Shown here: positions 44,228 through 53,614 of the stretch, one piece after another
Position numbering within the stretch: position 1 is the first letter of the stretch
Layout: every line of letters begins with the position of its first letter
Origin: Sanguibacter gelidistatuariae
Lineage (GTDB): Bacteria > Actinomycetota > Actinomycetes > Actinomycetales > Cellulomonadaceae
Direction of reading: 5' to 3'
Assembly (NCBI RefSeq): GCF_900096585.1
Contig: NZ_FMYH01000002.1
Coordinates: forward strand, 331,997 to 395,996
DNA: 64,000 bases
Program-made: the position numbers and the translations under genes
The notes under the pieces: generated by a model
The model's database searches: none
Told to the model about the DNA's origin: nothing
Seen by the model: only the letters and a program-made list of their open reading frames with translations

Positions 44228-44530
44228 CTACCCCACGCGGCGGGTCTTCGTCGGCATCGTTCCGGCCAGGGCTGCTGCGCGCTCGTCCTCGCTGAGCCCG
44301 CCCCAGACCCCGTACGGCTCACGTACGGCGAGGGACTGCTCCCGGCACTGCATCATGACCGGGCAGCCGTGGCAGATTGCCTTGGCGGCTTCCGCGCGAC
44401 GACGCCGCGCGGCGCCGCGCTCGCCCTCGGGGTGGAAGAAGAGGGTGTCGTCGACGTCGCGGCACGATCCTTGGTACTGCCATTCCCAGAGGTCCATCAC
44501 GGGTCCTGGAAGTCTCGAGAGCTCGGTCAT
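44228..44530 (-). CDS. WhiB-family iron-sulfur regulator, WhiB3/WhiD type
   Basis: This 100-residue protein has the four cluster cysteines Cys23, Cys53, Cys56 and Cys62 (CX29CX2CX5C), the GVWGG turn (75-79) and a basic C-terminal tail (TKTRRVG). The N-terminal LPGPVMDLWEWQYQGSCR and FFHPEGERG match the WhiB3 (Mycobacterium) / WhiD (Streptomyces) group more than WhiB1. These bind the primary sigma factor through a 4Fe-4S cluster sensitive to oxygen or NO. The ATG at 44530 is preferred over TTG 44536. Orthology to WhiB3 is inferred. Confidence 0.92.
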   Translation of the reverse strand: MTELSRLPGPVMDLWEWQYQGSCRDVDDTLFFHPEGERGAARRRRAEAAKAICHGCPVMMQCREQSLAVREPYGVWGGLSEDERAAALAGTMPTKTRRVG

Positions 44531-44894
44531 CGTCAATCCGTCCTTCAGTCGTGGTGCTTGCGTCTACGTCCTGTGCACCGTGAGGTGCCGAGGGTGAGTT
44601 CGAATGCGAACTGATCGCTGTGCGGCCATGGCTAGGTACTTGCCCCAAGGTACAACCGTTTCAAGAGTTGTTCAAGGGGCGGGGTGAAATCTCGGCGAAC
44701 AAGTTTGCGAGGATGACTTGTCGCGATAGGGTGCTATGTGGAGTCGACAGCCTACGGAATCGGCGCGTGCATCGATCGCATGCCTCGACATCTGATATCG
44801 CGAGCGCCCGGTGAACAACTACCGACCTGTTTTGTGGGGCCCCGCATGGGCGAGCCGGGTGGCACTCTGGCTCGACTCTCGGCACAATCGAGTC
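44531..44894. other. 364-base divergent region between the whiB-type and MerR-type genes
   Basis: No gene is supported. On the plus strand TTGCGA (44705-44710) and TAGGGT (44727-44732) form a plausible promoter at 16-base spacing. TTCAAG repeats at 44660-44665 and 44671-44676, spaced 11 bases, lie on the side of the whiB-type gene and may bind a regulator. A CACAAT box (44883-44888) ends 6 bases before the MerR-type start. Confidence 0.45.
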
Positions 44895-46064
44895 ATGACA
44901 GTTCCGCGATCCTCCGAGGACGCCCTCGGAGGCTCAGGCTCCGGTGGCGGGACTCCTGGGCTCGCGGTCGCAGCCGTCGCGCGCCGCCTCGGCGTCGCCC
45001 CAGCCACCTTGCGCACATGGGACCGCCGGTACGGGCTGGGTCCTTCGGCGCACTCCGCGGGTGCGCACCGTAGATACTCCGACGACGACGTCGCCCGACT
45101 CATGGTCATGCGCCGGCTCGCACTGGAAGGCGTGGCTCCGGTCGACGCGGCCCGCGCCGCGCTTGCCGTCGACCTCGCCGCGACGACGCGCGAGCAGCTC
45201 GAAGAGGAGCTCAGCGACTCCCTCGCGCAGGCGGATGCGCCCCGCGGGCGCGGCGGCGAAGGCAACGGGGGGGACGGGCACACGGTGCGGGGAGTGAGAA
45301 GCCTGCGGGCCGGAGACGCCGACCCTGCCGGCGACGGCGAGACAGGGGCGGAGGGAGCGCAGCCGCTCGACCGCCCTCGCGCGATCCTGCGCCTCGCCGC
45401 TCCTGTGGACCACCTCGTACCCACCCCGACGGACGTCATCGACGCGGTCCTGCGGGGCAACCTCTCGGCCTGCGAGCGGCTGCTGGCGCTCGACGTCGAC
45501 CAGGACCCGGCCCAGTGGTGGATGACGCTCGTCGAACCCACCGTGCGCCGGCTGGCCGAGCGCACCGTCCTGACCAAGCCCGGCGAGGCGCCCGAGATCA
45601 TCCTGGCGAGCGCGACGCTCAAGGTGCTCGCCGACTTCATCCGGGCGCGCGAGCAGCGTGCGGCGCTCGTCACGGGAGTCAGCTCTCCCCACCCGAGCCA
45701 GATGAAGAAGATCGTGCTGCTCTTCGGGGCGGCCGACGACGCCCAGCCTCTCGCGATGCACGTCCTTGCCGCAGCACTCGTAGCTGCGGACGTCACCGCG
45801 AGGATCGTCACAGGCCCGGCGAACGCCCACCGGGCGATGGAGCTCGTGACGATGGTCCGCCCCGTGGCGACCGTCCTGGTGACATCGCTCACACGACCGG
45901 AGCTCGGGATCGTCCATGCGCTCCACGAGGCCCAGCCCACGCTGCCGATCTTCGTCGGGCTCAGCAGTGACGACGCCGCCGCCGACCTGCCGCTCTCGGC
46001 CAACGTCACCCGGGTGCGCAGCTTCCAGGGCCTGCTGCACGAGGTTCTCGCGGTCGCGCGGTAG
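44895..46064 (+). CDS. MerR-family regulator with degenerate cobalamin-binding domain
   Basis: The product has 389 residues from ATG 44895, chosen because CACAAT ends 6 bases before it. The N-terminal MerR helix-turn-helix is VAAVARRLGVAPATLRTWDRRYGLG, followed by HRRYSDDDVARLMVMRRL. A Gly/Asp-rich linker spans about 120-165. The helical B12-cap region (VIDAVLRGNLSACERLLALD) and Rossmann-type domain (about 250-385) have the CarH/LitR layout. The cobalamin-ligand His of the E-x-H-x-x-G motif is missing; the site reads GAADDAQPLAM. It may sense something else or be a light-independent repressor. Confidence 0.85.
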   Translation: MTVPRSSEDALGGSGSGGGTPGLAVAAVARRLGVAPATLRTWDRRYGLGPSAHSAGAHRRYSDDDVARLMVMRRLALEGVAPVDAARAALAVDLAATTREQLEEELSDSLAQADAPRGRGGEGNGGDGHTVRGVRSLRAGDADPAGDGETGAEGAQPLDRPRAILRLAAPVDHLVPTPTDVIDAVLRGNLSACERLLALDVDQDPAQWWMTLVEPTVRRLAERTVLTKPGEAPEIILASATLKVLADFIRAREQRAALVTGVSSPHPSQMKKIVLLFGAADDAQPLAMHVLAAALVAADVTARIVTGPANAHRAMELVTMVRPVATVLVTSLTRPELGIVHALHEAQPTLPIFVGLSSDDAAADLPLSANVTRVRSFQGLLHEVLAVAR

Positions 46065-46121
46065 TGACCCGGTGCCCCGTCCGCTGTGCGGGCGGCGACG
46101 GTGAGGGCGGGTGACGGTGAG

Positions 46122-47657
<1,536 letters not shown>

Positions 47658-47672
47658 GCAGGTCTCGCGGGG

Positions 47673-47699
47673 CCCGCACCGCACCGCTTCCGGTGCGGG
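47673..47699. other. Small hairpin over the start region of the RluA-type gene
   Basis: CCCGCACC (47673-47680) pairs with GGTGCGGG (47692-47699) over 11 bases, 16 bases after the guaB stop. It covers the GTG at 47693, so if that were the start the hairpin would mask it. It could be a weak terminator of guaB. Confidence 0.4.
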
Positions 47700-48655
47700 A
47701 CGGCCTCAATCCGGTGCGGCTGCAGATGCCCCACTCCGGGGGCGGACCGCACCCGCAGCCGTACCCGCAGCCCCACCCGGACCAGGGCGGCGGGTCGTCC
47801 TGGCCGACTGTGCTCGACTACCTCGTGGCGCGGTTCCCCGAGGATGCCACCCGGCTTCGGGAGAAGGTCGCCGGGGGAGAGGTCGTCGACGAGGCCGGCC
47901 GATCCTTCCACGAGGGGTCGGCCTTCGTCCCCGGCGCCCTCGTCTATCTCTACCGGGACGCCCCGGTCGAGAGTCGGGTGCCGTTCGAGATCGACGTGCT
48001 GCACCGCGACGACGACCTGCTGGTCATCGACAAGCCGCACTTCTTGGCGAGCACGCCGCGCGGGGCCTACGTCGTGGAGTCAGCGGTGGTCCGCCTGCGC
48101 CGCCAGTTCGACCTCCCGGAGATCAGCCCGGCCCACCGGCTGGACCGGATTACCGCCGGGGTGCTCATCTTCACGACGCGCCGTGCCGTTCGCGGCGCCT
48201 ACCAGTGCATGTTCGCCGAGCGCACCGTGCACAAGACCTACGAGGCCGTGGCGCGGGTCGACCCGGCCCTGGCCTTCCCGCAGACCGTCCGCAGCCGGAT
48301 CGTCAAGGAGCCGGGGGTCCTCGCGGCTCAGGAGATCCCAGGCGAGCCCAACAGCGAGAGCCGCATCGACCTGACGGACGTCAGGAGCGACGGGGACGGC
48401 GACCCACGCGGCCGATATGAGCTGCGTCCGCACACCGGGAAGACCCACCAGCTGCGGTTGCACATGGCCTCCCTCGGCCTGGCGATCTGCAATGACAACT
48501 TCTACCCGCGCTTCTACGACGTGGCCCCCGACGACTACTCCGCGCCGCTGCAGCTGCTCGCCCGGTCGGTCGAGTTCACGGACCCGCTCAGCGGCCAGCG
48601 CCGGGAGTTCGTGAGCCGCCGACAGCTGAGCCTGTGGCCCGACTCACCCACCTGA
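47693..48655 (+). CDS. RluA-family pseudouridine synthase
   Basis: The protein has the RluA catalytic segment ISPAHRLDRITAGVLIFTT (Asp in HRLDR) and the closing motif LRPHTGKTHQLRLHMASLGL. It makes pseudouridine in rRNA or tRNA; the target cannot be assigned. Length is 320 residues from GTG 47693. The conserved-looking PLPVRDGLNPVRL spans that GTG, so the true start may be further upstream, where only a CTG overlapping the guaB stop is available. The gene ends 11 bases before the convergent exonuclease gene. Confidence 0.85.
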   Translation: MRDGLNPVRLQMPHSGGGPHPQPYPQPHPDQGGGSSWPTVLDYLVARFPEDATRLREKVAGGEVVDEAGRSFHEGSAFVPGALVYLYRDAPVESRVPFEIDVLHRDDDLLVIDKPHFLASTPRGAYVVESAVVRLRRQFDLPEISPAHRLDRITAGVLIFTTRRAVRGAYQCMFAERTVHKTYEAVARVDPALAFPQTVRSRIVKEPGVLAAQEIPGEPNSESRIDLTDVRSDGDGDPRGRYELRPHTGKTHQLRLHMASLGLAICNDNFYPRFYDVAPDDYSAPLQLLARSVEFTDPLSGQRREFVSRRQLSLWPDSPT

Positions 48656-48666
48656 CGAGCGCAGTC

Positions 48667-49386
48667 CTAGAGCGCGCCGATCTGACGGTGATCGCTCAAC
48701 CACGACTCCCCGGCGCCGGGCCCGTCCAAGCCCTTGCTCTCCCGCCAGGAGTTGAAGTTCACGGCCCACTTGGTGTGCTCGACGGCCTGGAAGGCGTGCA
48801 GGGCGGTGAGCTCGAGCTCGGCGAGGCTGGGGTGGCGCGCAGTCATGGCGGCGAGGACGTCCAGGGTCGCGAGGACGTCGACGTCGGCGTTGTGCAGGTC
48901 CCCGTCTCCGCCGACCCCGTAGACCTCGCACAGGTCGACGAGCTTGCGCTTGCCCCTGCGGTACCGGTCGACCGCGCGGTCCAGCACGAGCGGGTCGATC
49001 ACCGGGCTCACCTCGCGCCCGATCCGGTCGGCCAACGAGACCAGGCCGTGGCGGGCGAGCTCGGCCTCGAGGATGCAGATGTCGAAGGTGGCGTTGAAGG
49101 CGACCACCGGGACGCCGTCGTGCAGCGCGCGGGCCAGGGCGGCCGCGATCTCGTCGAGGGCCTGGGCCGGCGCGGCGCCCTGCGCCTGGGCCATCTCGGT
49201 GGTCACGCCGTGGATTGCCGCGGCCTCGGCCGGGATCGGCACGCCGGGGTTGATGATCCACGTTCGCACGTCAGATCCGGTGGCATCACGACGCACGAGC
49301 GCGGCGGTGACGATCCGGTCGTTGGCAACGTCGACCCCGGTCGTCTCGGTGTCGAAGCCGAGCAGAGGGCCCGCAGTCCAGGTCAT
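48667..49386 (-). CDS. DnaQ-like 3'-5' exonuclease
   Basis: A 239-residue DEDD-family exonuclease: FDTETTGVD (Asp12, Glu14), FNATFDICILEAEL and the third motif HNADVDVLATLDV (a DEDDh protein with His-Asn-Ala-Asp). C-terminal HTKWAVNFNSWRESKG is seen in actinobacterial exonuclease domain proteins of this length, annotated as DNA polymerase III epsilon-like. It may act in RNA or DNA processing. The ATG at 49386 follows AGGAGATGAGAATC; a longer upstream frame is not supported. Confidence 0.87.
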   Translation of the reverse strand: MTWTAGPLLGFDTETTGVDVANDRIVTAALVRRDATGSDVRTWIINPGVPIPAEAAAIHGVTTEMAQAQGAAPAQALDEIAAALARALHDGVPVVAFNATFDICILEAELARHGLVSLADRIGREVSPVIDPLVLDRAVDRYRRGKRKLVDLCEVYGVGGDGDLHNADVDVLATLDVLAAMTARHPSLAELELTALHAFQAVEHTKWAVNFNSWRESKGLDGPGAGESWLSDHRQIGAL

Positions 49387-49558
49387 GATTCTCATCTCCT
49401 GACCGACGACCGGGAGGTCGCCGTCGTGCTCGTGGGTGCTGGAAGGCGTGCCGCCGGTCGACGACCACCGTGCACAGCATCCCAGGAGGCACTGACACTG
49501 TGGTCCACCACTCCGGTCCACGGGCCACGTTTCTGCGTGGGTCGCTGTGGATCGGCGG

Positions 49559-49564
49559 TAGCCT
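49559..49564 (+). promoter_or_regulatory. -10 box of guaB3 (leaderless type)
   Basis: TAGCCT ends 6 bases before the GTG at 49571; no ribosome binding site. Confidence 0.45.
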
Positions 49565-49570
49565 AGTCGC

Positions 49571-50695
49571 GTGAGCAACGAGATCGAGATCGGCCGAGGC
49601 AAGCGCGGACGGCGCGCATATTCCTTCGACGACATTGCGGTTGTGCCGTCCCGCCGCACCCGTGACCCCGAAGACGTGTCGGTGGGCTGGCAGATCGATG
49701 CCTACCACTTCGACCTCCCGATCGTCGCGGCACCGATGGACTCGGTCATGAGCCCGGCCACGGCCGTGGCGCTGGGCCACCACGGCGGCCTCGGCGTGCT
49801 CGACCTCGAGGGCCTGTGGACCCGCTACGAGGACCCGACGCCGCTGCTCGCCGAGATCGCCGAGCTGGCCCCCGAACTCGCGACCCGCCGCATGCAGGAG
49901 ATCTACGCCGCGCCGATCCAGCCGGAGCTCATCACGGCCCGCCTCAAGGAGATCCGCGCCGCGGGCGTCACGGTCGCCGGGGCGCTCTCGCCACAGCGGA
50001 CCCAGGAGTTCTACCAGACGGTCATCGACGCCGGGGTGGACCTCTTTGTCATCCGCGGTACGACCGTTTCCGCCGAGCATGTCTCGGGCAACGCCGAGCC
50101 GCTCAACCTCAAGCGTTTCATCTATGAGCTCGATGTCCCGGTCATCGTTGGTGGCGCCTCGACGTACACCGCGTCGCTGCACCTCATGCGGACCGGTGCG
50201 GCCGGCGTGCTTGTCGGCTTCGGCGGCGGCGCGGCGCACACGACGCGCATCTCCCTCGGGATCCACGCGCCGATGGCGACCGCGGTGGCCGACGTCGCGG
50301 CGGCTCGCCGCGACTACCTGGACGAGTCCGGTGGCCGGTACGTCCACGTGATCGCCGACGGCGGCGTCGGCCGGGCCGGGGACCTCGTCAAGGCCGTGGC
50401 CTGTGGCGCGGACGCGGTCATGGTCGGTGCCGCGCTCGCGCGCGCCGAGGAGGCTCCGGGCCAGGGCTGGCACTGGGGTTCCGAGGCGCACCACCCGGAG
50501 CTGCCCCGCGGGGAGCGGGTCAGTGTCGGGACCGCGGGGACCCTCGCCGAGATCCTCTTCGGCCCGGGCCGCCAGGCCGACGGCACGCTCAACCTCGTCG
50601 GCGCGCTCAAGCGCGCCATGGCGACCACCGGATACTCTGACCTCAAGGAGTTCCAGCGCGTCGAGGTCGTCGTCTCCCCGTACCAGCCGCGCTGA
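49571..50695 (+). CDS. guaB3: GuaB3-family IMP dehydrogenase-related protein
   Basis: This 374-residue protein is the actinobacterial GuaB3 type, lacking CBS domains. It has the barrel start YSFDDIAVVPSRRTRDPEDV, IVAAPMDSVMSPATAVALG, VIADGGVGRAGDLVKAVACGADAVMVG. The catalytic loop of true IMPDH (GSICTT) is replaced by an unrelated segment around FVIRGTTVSAEHVS, with no Cys. In mycobacteria and relatives GuaB3 is distinct from IMPDH; a GMP-reductase-like role has been proposed in other bacteria. Its exact reaction here is not evident. The GTG start follows a TAGCCT box. Confidence 0.92.
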   Translation: MSNEIEIGRGKRGRRAYSFDDIAVVPSRRTRDPEDVSVGWQIDAYHFDLPIVAAPMDSVMSPATAVALGHHGGLGVLDLEGLWTRYEDPTPLLAEIAELAPELATRRMQEIYAAPIQPELITARLKEIRAAGVTVAGALSPQRTQEFYQTVIDAGVDLFVIRGTTVSAEHVSGNAEPLNLKRFIYELDVPVIVGGASTYTASLHLMRTGAAGVLVGFGGGAAHTTRISLGIHAPMATAVADVAAARRDYLDESGGRYVHVIADGGVGRAGDLVKAVACGADAVMVGAALARAEEAPGQGWHWGSEAHHPELPRGERVSVGTAGTLAEILFGPGRQADGTLNLVGALKRAMATTGYSDLKEFQRVEVVVSPYQPR

Positions 50696-50724
50696 GCGCG
50701 CTGAGAGCACCGAGCACCACGCGC

Positions 50725-50919
50725 ATGGACGACGGCGGGCACGTGCCAGCCGGCCCCGGGACCACGATCTCGGAGATGGCCGACGGCGACGCGTCCGCCC
50801 AGGGCGCGGGCAAGGTCCAACTCATGGTCCGCACAGCCAACACCGCGGTGGCCGACTTCTACGCCGCGCTCGGATACACCGACCAGGAGTCTGTGGTGCT
50901 CGGGCGACGGTTCGAGTAG
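50725..50919 (+). pseudogene. C-terminal remnant of a GNAT acetyltransferase
   Basis: A 64-codon frame ends with KVQLMVRTANTAVADFYAAL then GYTDQESVVLGRRF. This is the typical last strand-helix-strand of small YpeA-like GNAT acetyltransferases. The acetyl-CoA-binding loop (Q/R-x-x-G-x-G/A) and the N-terminal half are absent, and the upstream sequence is only low-complexity. It probably is what remains of a deleted gene. Confidence 0.6.
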
Positions 50920-50973
50920 ACCGACGCCTGCGTCGTGGTGAATGCGTGGTGGTGCTCTGTCGGGGGCCCGGCG

Positions 50974-50979
50974 TACGCT
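50974..50979 (+). promoter_or_regulatory. -10 box of gabD2 (leaderless type)
   Basis: TACGCT ends 7 bases before the ATG at 50987; no ribosome binding site. Confidence 0.4.
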
Positions 50980-50986
50980 CGCCCGT

Positions 50987-52621
50987 ATGCCAAGCACACC
51001 TGGACCAGCAGCACCCGGCTCCCCTCAGATCAGCGTCCTGGACCCGGAGAACGATCCGCGCGCCAGCTACCTGCTCTCGCCCGCGCTCACCACGCCGCTC
51101 GTCGCGCGGATCGTGACGTCGCACTCGGCCGGGTCGCACCGCAGTATGGCGCCGTTCACCGGCCAGCCACTGGTCGACCTGCCCGTCTCGAGCACGCAAG
51201 ACGTCGAACGCGCCGTCGACCGTGCCCGGGACGCCCAGCGGTTCTGGGCCGGGGTGCCCGTGCGCGAGCGCGCGCAGGTGCTCCTGCGTCTGCACGACAT
51301 CGTCCTGACCCGGCAGTCCGAGGTGCTCGACCTCATCCAGGCGGAGTCGGGCAAGACTCGCGCCAATGCCTTCGAAGAGGTGGCCGATGTCGCGCAGGTG
51401 ACCCGCCACTACGGCATGCGGGGACCTGCTTACCTCGCGCCGCGCCGAGTGCGCGGGATGCTGCCGATCCTGACACAGACCCGGGTGAACCGGCTTCCGG
51501 TGGGGGTTGTGGGCGTCATCGCGCCGTGGAACTACCCCCTGACGCTGGCGCTGGCGGATGTGCTGCCCGCCCTCGTGGCCGGGAACGCCGTCGTGCTCAA
51601 GCCCGACCCTCAGACGACGCTCACCGCGCTGTGGGCCGCGGCCGCGCTCGAGGCGGCCGGCCTGCCCGAGGACGTGCTGCAGATCGTCGCCGGCGGCGGC
51701 GACGTCGGGGCCGCGCTCATCGACGAGGTGGACCACATCGCCTTCACGGGGTCGACGGCCACCGGCCGCAAGATCGCCGCGCGCGCGGGTGAGCGGCTGA
51801 TCGGGGCGACCCTCGAGCTTGGCGGCAAGAACCCGCTCTACGTCGCGGCAGACGCGGACGTCGAGGCCGCGTCTGCAGGCGCCGTGCGCGCCTGCTTCGG
51901 CAACACTGGGCAGCTGTGCATGTCGATCGAGCGCCTCGTGGTCCACGAGGCGGTCGCAGATTCCTTCGTCGCGAGCTTCGTGACCAAGGTCAAGGCCCTG
52001 ACGCTGTCCCCGGCGATGGACTACTCAGCGGACGTCGGCTCGTTGACGAACGCGGCTCAGCTCGAGCGGGTGGAGAACCACGTCGACGACGCGATCGCGC
52101 GCGGCGCGCGGATCCTCACCGGGGGAGTGCACCGCGGTGACGTCGGCCCGCTGTTCTACGCCCCCACCGTGCTCGACGGCGTCCCCCCGGACGCGCTGTG
52201 CGCCCAGGAGGAGACGTTCGGCCCGGTCGTGTCGGTCATGGTGGTGCGCAGCGACGCCGAGGCGGTCACGGTCATGAACCAGACCGAGTTCGGGCTCAAC
52301 GCGAGCATCTGGACCCGCAGCGTCCCACGCGGGCGCGAGCTGGCGCGGCAGGTGCGCGCCGGGACGGTCAACATCAACGACGGCTACGCCGCCGCCTGGG
52401 GCTCGGTCGAGGCGCCGATGGGCGGCTTCAAGGCATCCGGCCTCGGCCGTCGGCACGGCAGGGAGGGGATCGAGGAGTACACCGAGGCCCAGACGGTCGC
52501 CGCGCAGCTCGGGGTCGGCGCGGGGTTGTCCCTGGACGCCCTGTTCGCACTGCCGAACGGGCGCGGGCAGGCGATGCTCACCGGGGGGCTGCGGGTGCTC
52601 AAGTCGCTACGCGCGCGCTGA
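50987..52621 (+). CDS. gabD2: Succinate-semialdehyde dehydrogenase (NADP+), GabD2 type
   Basis: The enzyme oxidises succinic semialdehyde to succinate, linking GABA or alpha-ketoglutarate bypass metabolism to the TCA cycle. It has 544 residues, with VGVIAPWNYPLTLA, the cofactor loop FTGSTATGRKIA, the catalytic Glu in ATLELGGKNP and the Cys in NTGQLCMSIERL. The region NINDGYAAAWGSVEAPMGG and the C-terminal TEAQTVAAQ follow mycobacterial GabD2 closely. An ATG at 50987 is preferred; upstream sequence is unconserved. It precedes the fructose operon but is not clearly part of it. Confidence 0.9.
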   Translation: MPSTPGPAAPGSPQISVLDPENDPRASYLLSPALTTPLVARIVTSHSAGSHRSMAPFTGQPLVDLPVSSTQDVERAVDRARDAQRFWAGVPVRERAQVLLRLHDIVLTRQSEVLDLIQAESGKTRANAFEEVADVAQVTRHYGMRGPAYLAPRRVRGMLPILTQTRVNRLPVGVVGVIAPWNYPLTLALADVLPALVAGNAVVLKPDPQTTLTALWAAAALEAAGLPEDVLQIVAGGGDVGAALIDEVDHIAFTGSTATGRKIAARAGERLIGATLELGGKNPLYVAADADVEAASAGAVRACFGNTGQLCMSIERLVVHEAVADSFVASFVTKVKALTLSPAMDYSADVGSLTNAAQLERVENHVDDAIARGARILTGGVHRGDVGPLFYAPTVLDGVPPDALCAQEETFGPVVSVMVVRSDAEAVTVMNQTEFGLNASIWTRSVPRGRELARQVRAGTVNINDGYAAAWGSVEAPMGGFKASGLGRRHGREGIEEYTEAQTVAAQLGVGAGLSLDALFALPNGRGQAMLTGGLRVLKSLRAR

Positions 52622-52811
52622 GCCGCGTGCTGGTCCGCCCAGGTGGACCTGTCGCCCGGATCCTGCCCGCGGATATCCGTTCACCCCCGCTTCTGTCCGA
52701 TAACAACGGTACGAAACGTCTCTCTCGGGCATTTGGTGCCGTCAACTGTGAAGGTTTTTTTGTTTGGAGTTGCATTCAAAGATAAACGGGCGTAGACAAG
52801 TCCATACAGAC

Positions 52812-52835
52812 ATCCGAGCCGTCGGCGACTCGGAT
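52812..52835. promoter_or_regulatory. Inverted repeat before fruR
   Basis: ATCCGAG (52812-52818) and CTCGGAT (52829-52835) are perfect arms around 10 bases, ending 17 bases before the GTG start of the DeoR-type gene. It could be the DeoR-type operator or an RNA hairpin. Upstream at about 52750-52790 is an AT-rich stretch that probably contains the promoter. Confidence 0.4.
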
Positions 52836-52852
52836 CAACGATGGAGTTGGAC

Positions 52853-53614
52853 GTGTACGCACCTGAACGCCACCAGCAGATCCTGGCACTCGCCCGCACC
52901 GCGGGACGTGTTGACGTCAACAGCCTCGCGCTGACTCTCGACGTCACCCCCGAGACGGTCCGCCGCGACCTGTCCGTGCTCGAGCGCCATGGCTTCGTGC
53001 GGCGGGTCCACGGCGGTGCGATCCCGGTTGAGCGCCTCGGCTTCGAGCCCGGCATCGCCGACAAGGAGGCTCTCCTCTCCACCGAGAAGGAGCGCATCGC
53101 CCGTGCCGCCCTCGCCGAGCTGCCCGACGCCGGGACGATCGTCCTCGACGCCGGGACCACGACGGTGCGCCTCGCCGAGATGCTCCCCATCGACCGAGAA
53201 CTCCAGGTCGTGACGAACTCCTTGCCGATCGCCACGGTCCTCGCGGCCCGCTCGAACATCTCCCTGCACTTCGTCGGCGGCGCGATCCGCGGCCGCACCC
53301 TCGCCTCCGTGGGCCCGTGGGCCGAACGGGCCCTGGCCGACATCCACGCCGACGTGGTCTTCCTGGGGGCGAACGGGATCACCCCGGACCGCGGCGTCAC
53401 GACCCCAGACCTCGGTGAAGCCGCCGTCAAGCGGGCCCTCGTGCACGCCGCACGCCGCGTGGTGGTGCTGGCCGACCACACGAAGATCGGCCGGTCCGAC
53501 TTCGCACGGATCGTCGGCCTCGACGAGATCGATCTGCTCGTGACGGACTCGGCGATCGACGACGAGCTCGTCGCCGAGCTGGAGACCGCGGGCCTGTCTG
53601 TGATCCAGGCATGA
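52853..53614 (+). CDS. fruR: DeoR-family regulator of the fructose operon
   Basis: The product has 253 residues from GTG 52853, which has GGAG 6 bases before it and gives the typical VYAPERHQQILALA; an ATG 12 bases upstream is possible. The N-terminal DeoR helix-turn-helix is VDVNSLALTLDVTPETVRRDLSVLE with the signature VRRVHGGAIP. The sensor domain (about 80-240) has LDAGTTTVRLAEML and LGANGITPDRGVTTPD, where fructose-1-phosphate would bind. It starts the operon and overlaps fruK by 4 bases, so repressor and enzymes are co-expressed. Confidence 0.93.
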   Translation: MYAPERHQQILALARTAGRVDVNSLALTLDVTPETVRRDLSVLERHGFVRRVHGGAIPVERLGFEPGIADKEALLSTEKERIARAALAELPDAGTIVLDAGTTTVRLAEMLPIDRELQVVTNSLPIATVLAARSNISLHFVGGAIRGRTLASVGPWAERALADIHADVVFLGANGITPDRGVTTPDLGEAAVKRALVHAARRVVVLADHTKIGRSDFARIVGLDEIDLLVTDSAIDDELVAELETAGLSVIQA

